A stretch of DNA of 7,698 nucleotides from Tannerellaceae bacterium (GTDB lineage Bacteria > Bacteroidota > Bacteroidia > Bacteroidales > Tannerellaceae). Of the stretch, positions 6,875-7,698 are shown one piece after another (positions within the stretch are counted from its first letter, which is position 1; every line of letters starts with the position of its first letter). The position numbers and the translations under genes are program-made. Where the stretch lies: positions 1-7,698 of the forward strand of contig JAIRYL010000064.1 in NCBI GenBank assembly GCA_031267775.1. Reading direction: 5' to 3'. The notes under the pieces were generated by a model. That model was given only the letters and a program-made list of their open reading frames with translations. It ran no database searches and was not told the DNA's origin.

Positions 6875-7698
6875 TTAGAAACCTATATTCAGCCCGATCA
6901 TTAATCCTTTTGACAATGGGTAGTCGCCGTTTTCGCGTCCGGGTTGTAACGGGTTGGTTGAGTTAGAGTCTTCAGGATTCCAAAGCGTATACTTGGTAAT
7001 CAGGAATGGATTTCGTGCTGATAAATAGATACGAAGAGAATTGACGCCTGTGCGTTGAAGCGTATGTTTGGAAAAATCATACGCTAAAGTGATATTGCTT
7101 ATCCGCAGAAATGACGCCTTATCAAGCCAATGGCTACCGGCAAGTCGGTTTCCTCCCGTTGGAGAATCATTTGGACGCGGCGCCCAACCATCTCCCGGCT
7201 CTGCCTCTGATTTCCAATAATCCTTGTTAAACATTAACGTTCTCACGCGCCCTCTGCCACTGTTATTCCCGTCTCTGGAATACATATATATTTGTCCGCC
7301 TTGCGATCCGTACAGACTTACGAATAAACTCACATTTTTATATGAAAAATTATGGGTCATCCCATAATAGAAATCAGGATAAGGCGAACCCATAATCGTA
7401 TAGTCGTCGCTACTGATTATACCATCGGGAACTCCATCCGGCCCGCTAACGTCAAGAAATCGTCTATCGCCAACGCGCGAACGATCGGCGCCGGTTGGAT
7501 TATAACTTGGCCCTGCATCCAATTCTGCCTGATTCATGAATACGCCGTCGGAAATTAATCCGTAAAACATACCCATCGGCTGTCCAATTTGCGTGATATT
7601 GTTTCCACTGTAAATGGGATTTCCTTCTGTACCCAATTTCGTTACTTTATTCCTGTAAGTGGATATGTTGAAATTTGTTGTCCATACAAATTTATTGG
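6875..7698 (-). CDS. susC: SusC/RagA-family TonB-dependent transporter, C-terminal part
   Basis: This is the C-terminal 273 residues of an outer-membrane beta-barrel that imports oligosaccharides using energy from TonB, working with the SusD-like lipoprotein encoded next. The frame is open to the window edge, so the signal peptide, plug domain and most of the barrel (full proteins are about 1,000 residues) lie outside. A TTG at 7636 is internal and not a start: coding continues upstream with WTTNFNISTYRNKV, a typical SusC barrel strand. Other family signatures are GQPMGMFYGLISDGVF, the loop FLDVSGPDGVPDGIISSDDY leading into TIMGSPYPDFYYG, SFLRISNITLAYDF, and NPFLITKYTLWNPEDS. The chain ends in LMIGLNIGF with a terminal Phe, as expected for barrel insertion by the BAM machinery. 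The stop codon is 45 bases before the susD-like start. The symbol names the family only. Confidence 0.95.
   Translation of the reverse strand, partial: NKFVWTTNFNISTYRNKVTKLGTEGNPIYSGNNITQIGQPMGMFYGLISDGVFMNQAELDAGPSYNPTGADRSRVGDRRFLDVSGPDGVPDGIISSDDYTIMGSPYPDFYYGMTHNFSYKNVSLFVSLYGSQGGQIYMYSRDGNNSGRGRVRTLMFNKDYWKSEAEPGDGWAPRPNDSPTGGNRLAGSHWLDKASFLRISNITLAYDFSKHTLQRTGVNSLRIYLSARNPFLITKYTLWNPEDSNSTNPLQPGRENGDYPLSKGLMIGLNIGF

Overview
The window looks like Bacteroidota DNA, most likely from the order Bacteroidales. The evidence is a SusC/SusD pair, lipoproteins with Bacteroidota-style lipoboxes, and A/T-rich leaders without Shine-Dalgarno sequences. All five genes I can support lie on the minus strand. 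They are transcribed from the high-coordinate end to the low-coordinate end, and both window edges cut a gene. No gene-free stretch exceeds about 110 bases.

In transcription order the layout is: (1) 7698-6875, the last 273 codons of a SusC-type TonB-dependent outer-membrane transporter; (2) 6829-5396, its SusD/RagB partner lipoprotein; (3) 5376-3100, a secreted GH92-family enzyme, a family of exo-alpha-mannosidases; (4) 3078-1444, a lipoprotein with a glycoside-hydrolase-like TIM barrel, a CxCxxC motif and a C-terminal beta-sandwich-like domain; (5) 1337-1, the first 445 codons of an LctP-family (L-lactate permease family) inner-membrane transporter. Genes 1-4 are separated by 19 to 45 bases and read as one operon, a small polysaccharide utilization locus (PUL). 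A strong hairpin at 1375-1428 sits between gene 4 and the permease and may terminate or attenuate transcription there.

The inferred pathway is as follows. The SusCD complex captures and imports a mannose-containing glycan or glycoconjugate. The GH92 enzyme trims terminal alpha-mannose or a related residue, and the TIM-barrel lipoprotein acts on another part of the substrate. The permease may move a small monocarboxylate such as lactate or glycolate, either a breakdown product or a fermentation product. The substrate is not proven by the sequence.

The most interesting points are a GH92 enzyme whose normally conserved W-D-T-(Y/F)-R active-site segment reads W-G-N-F-P, an unassigned TIM-barrel lipoprotein, the placement of a lactate-type permease next to a mannosidase locus, and the hairpin between them. 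I found no CRISPR array, mobile element, tRNA or rRNA, and nothing that amounts to a clearly new system.
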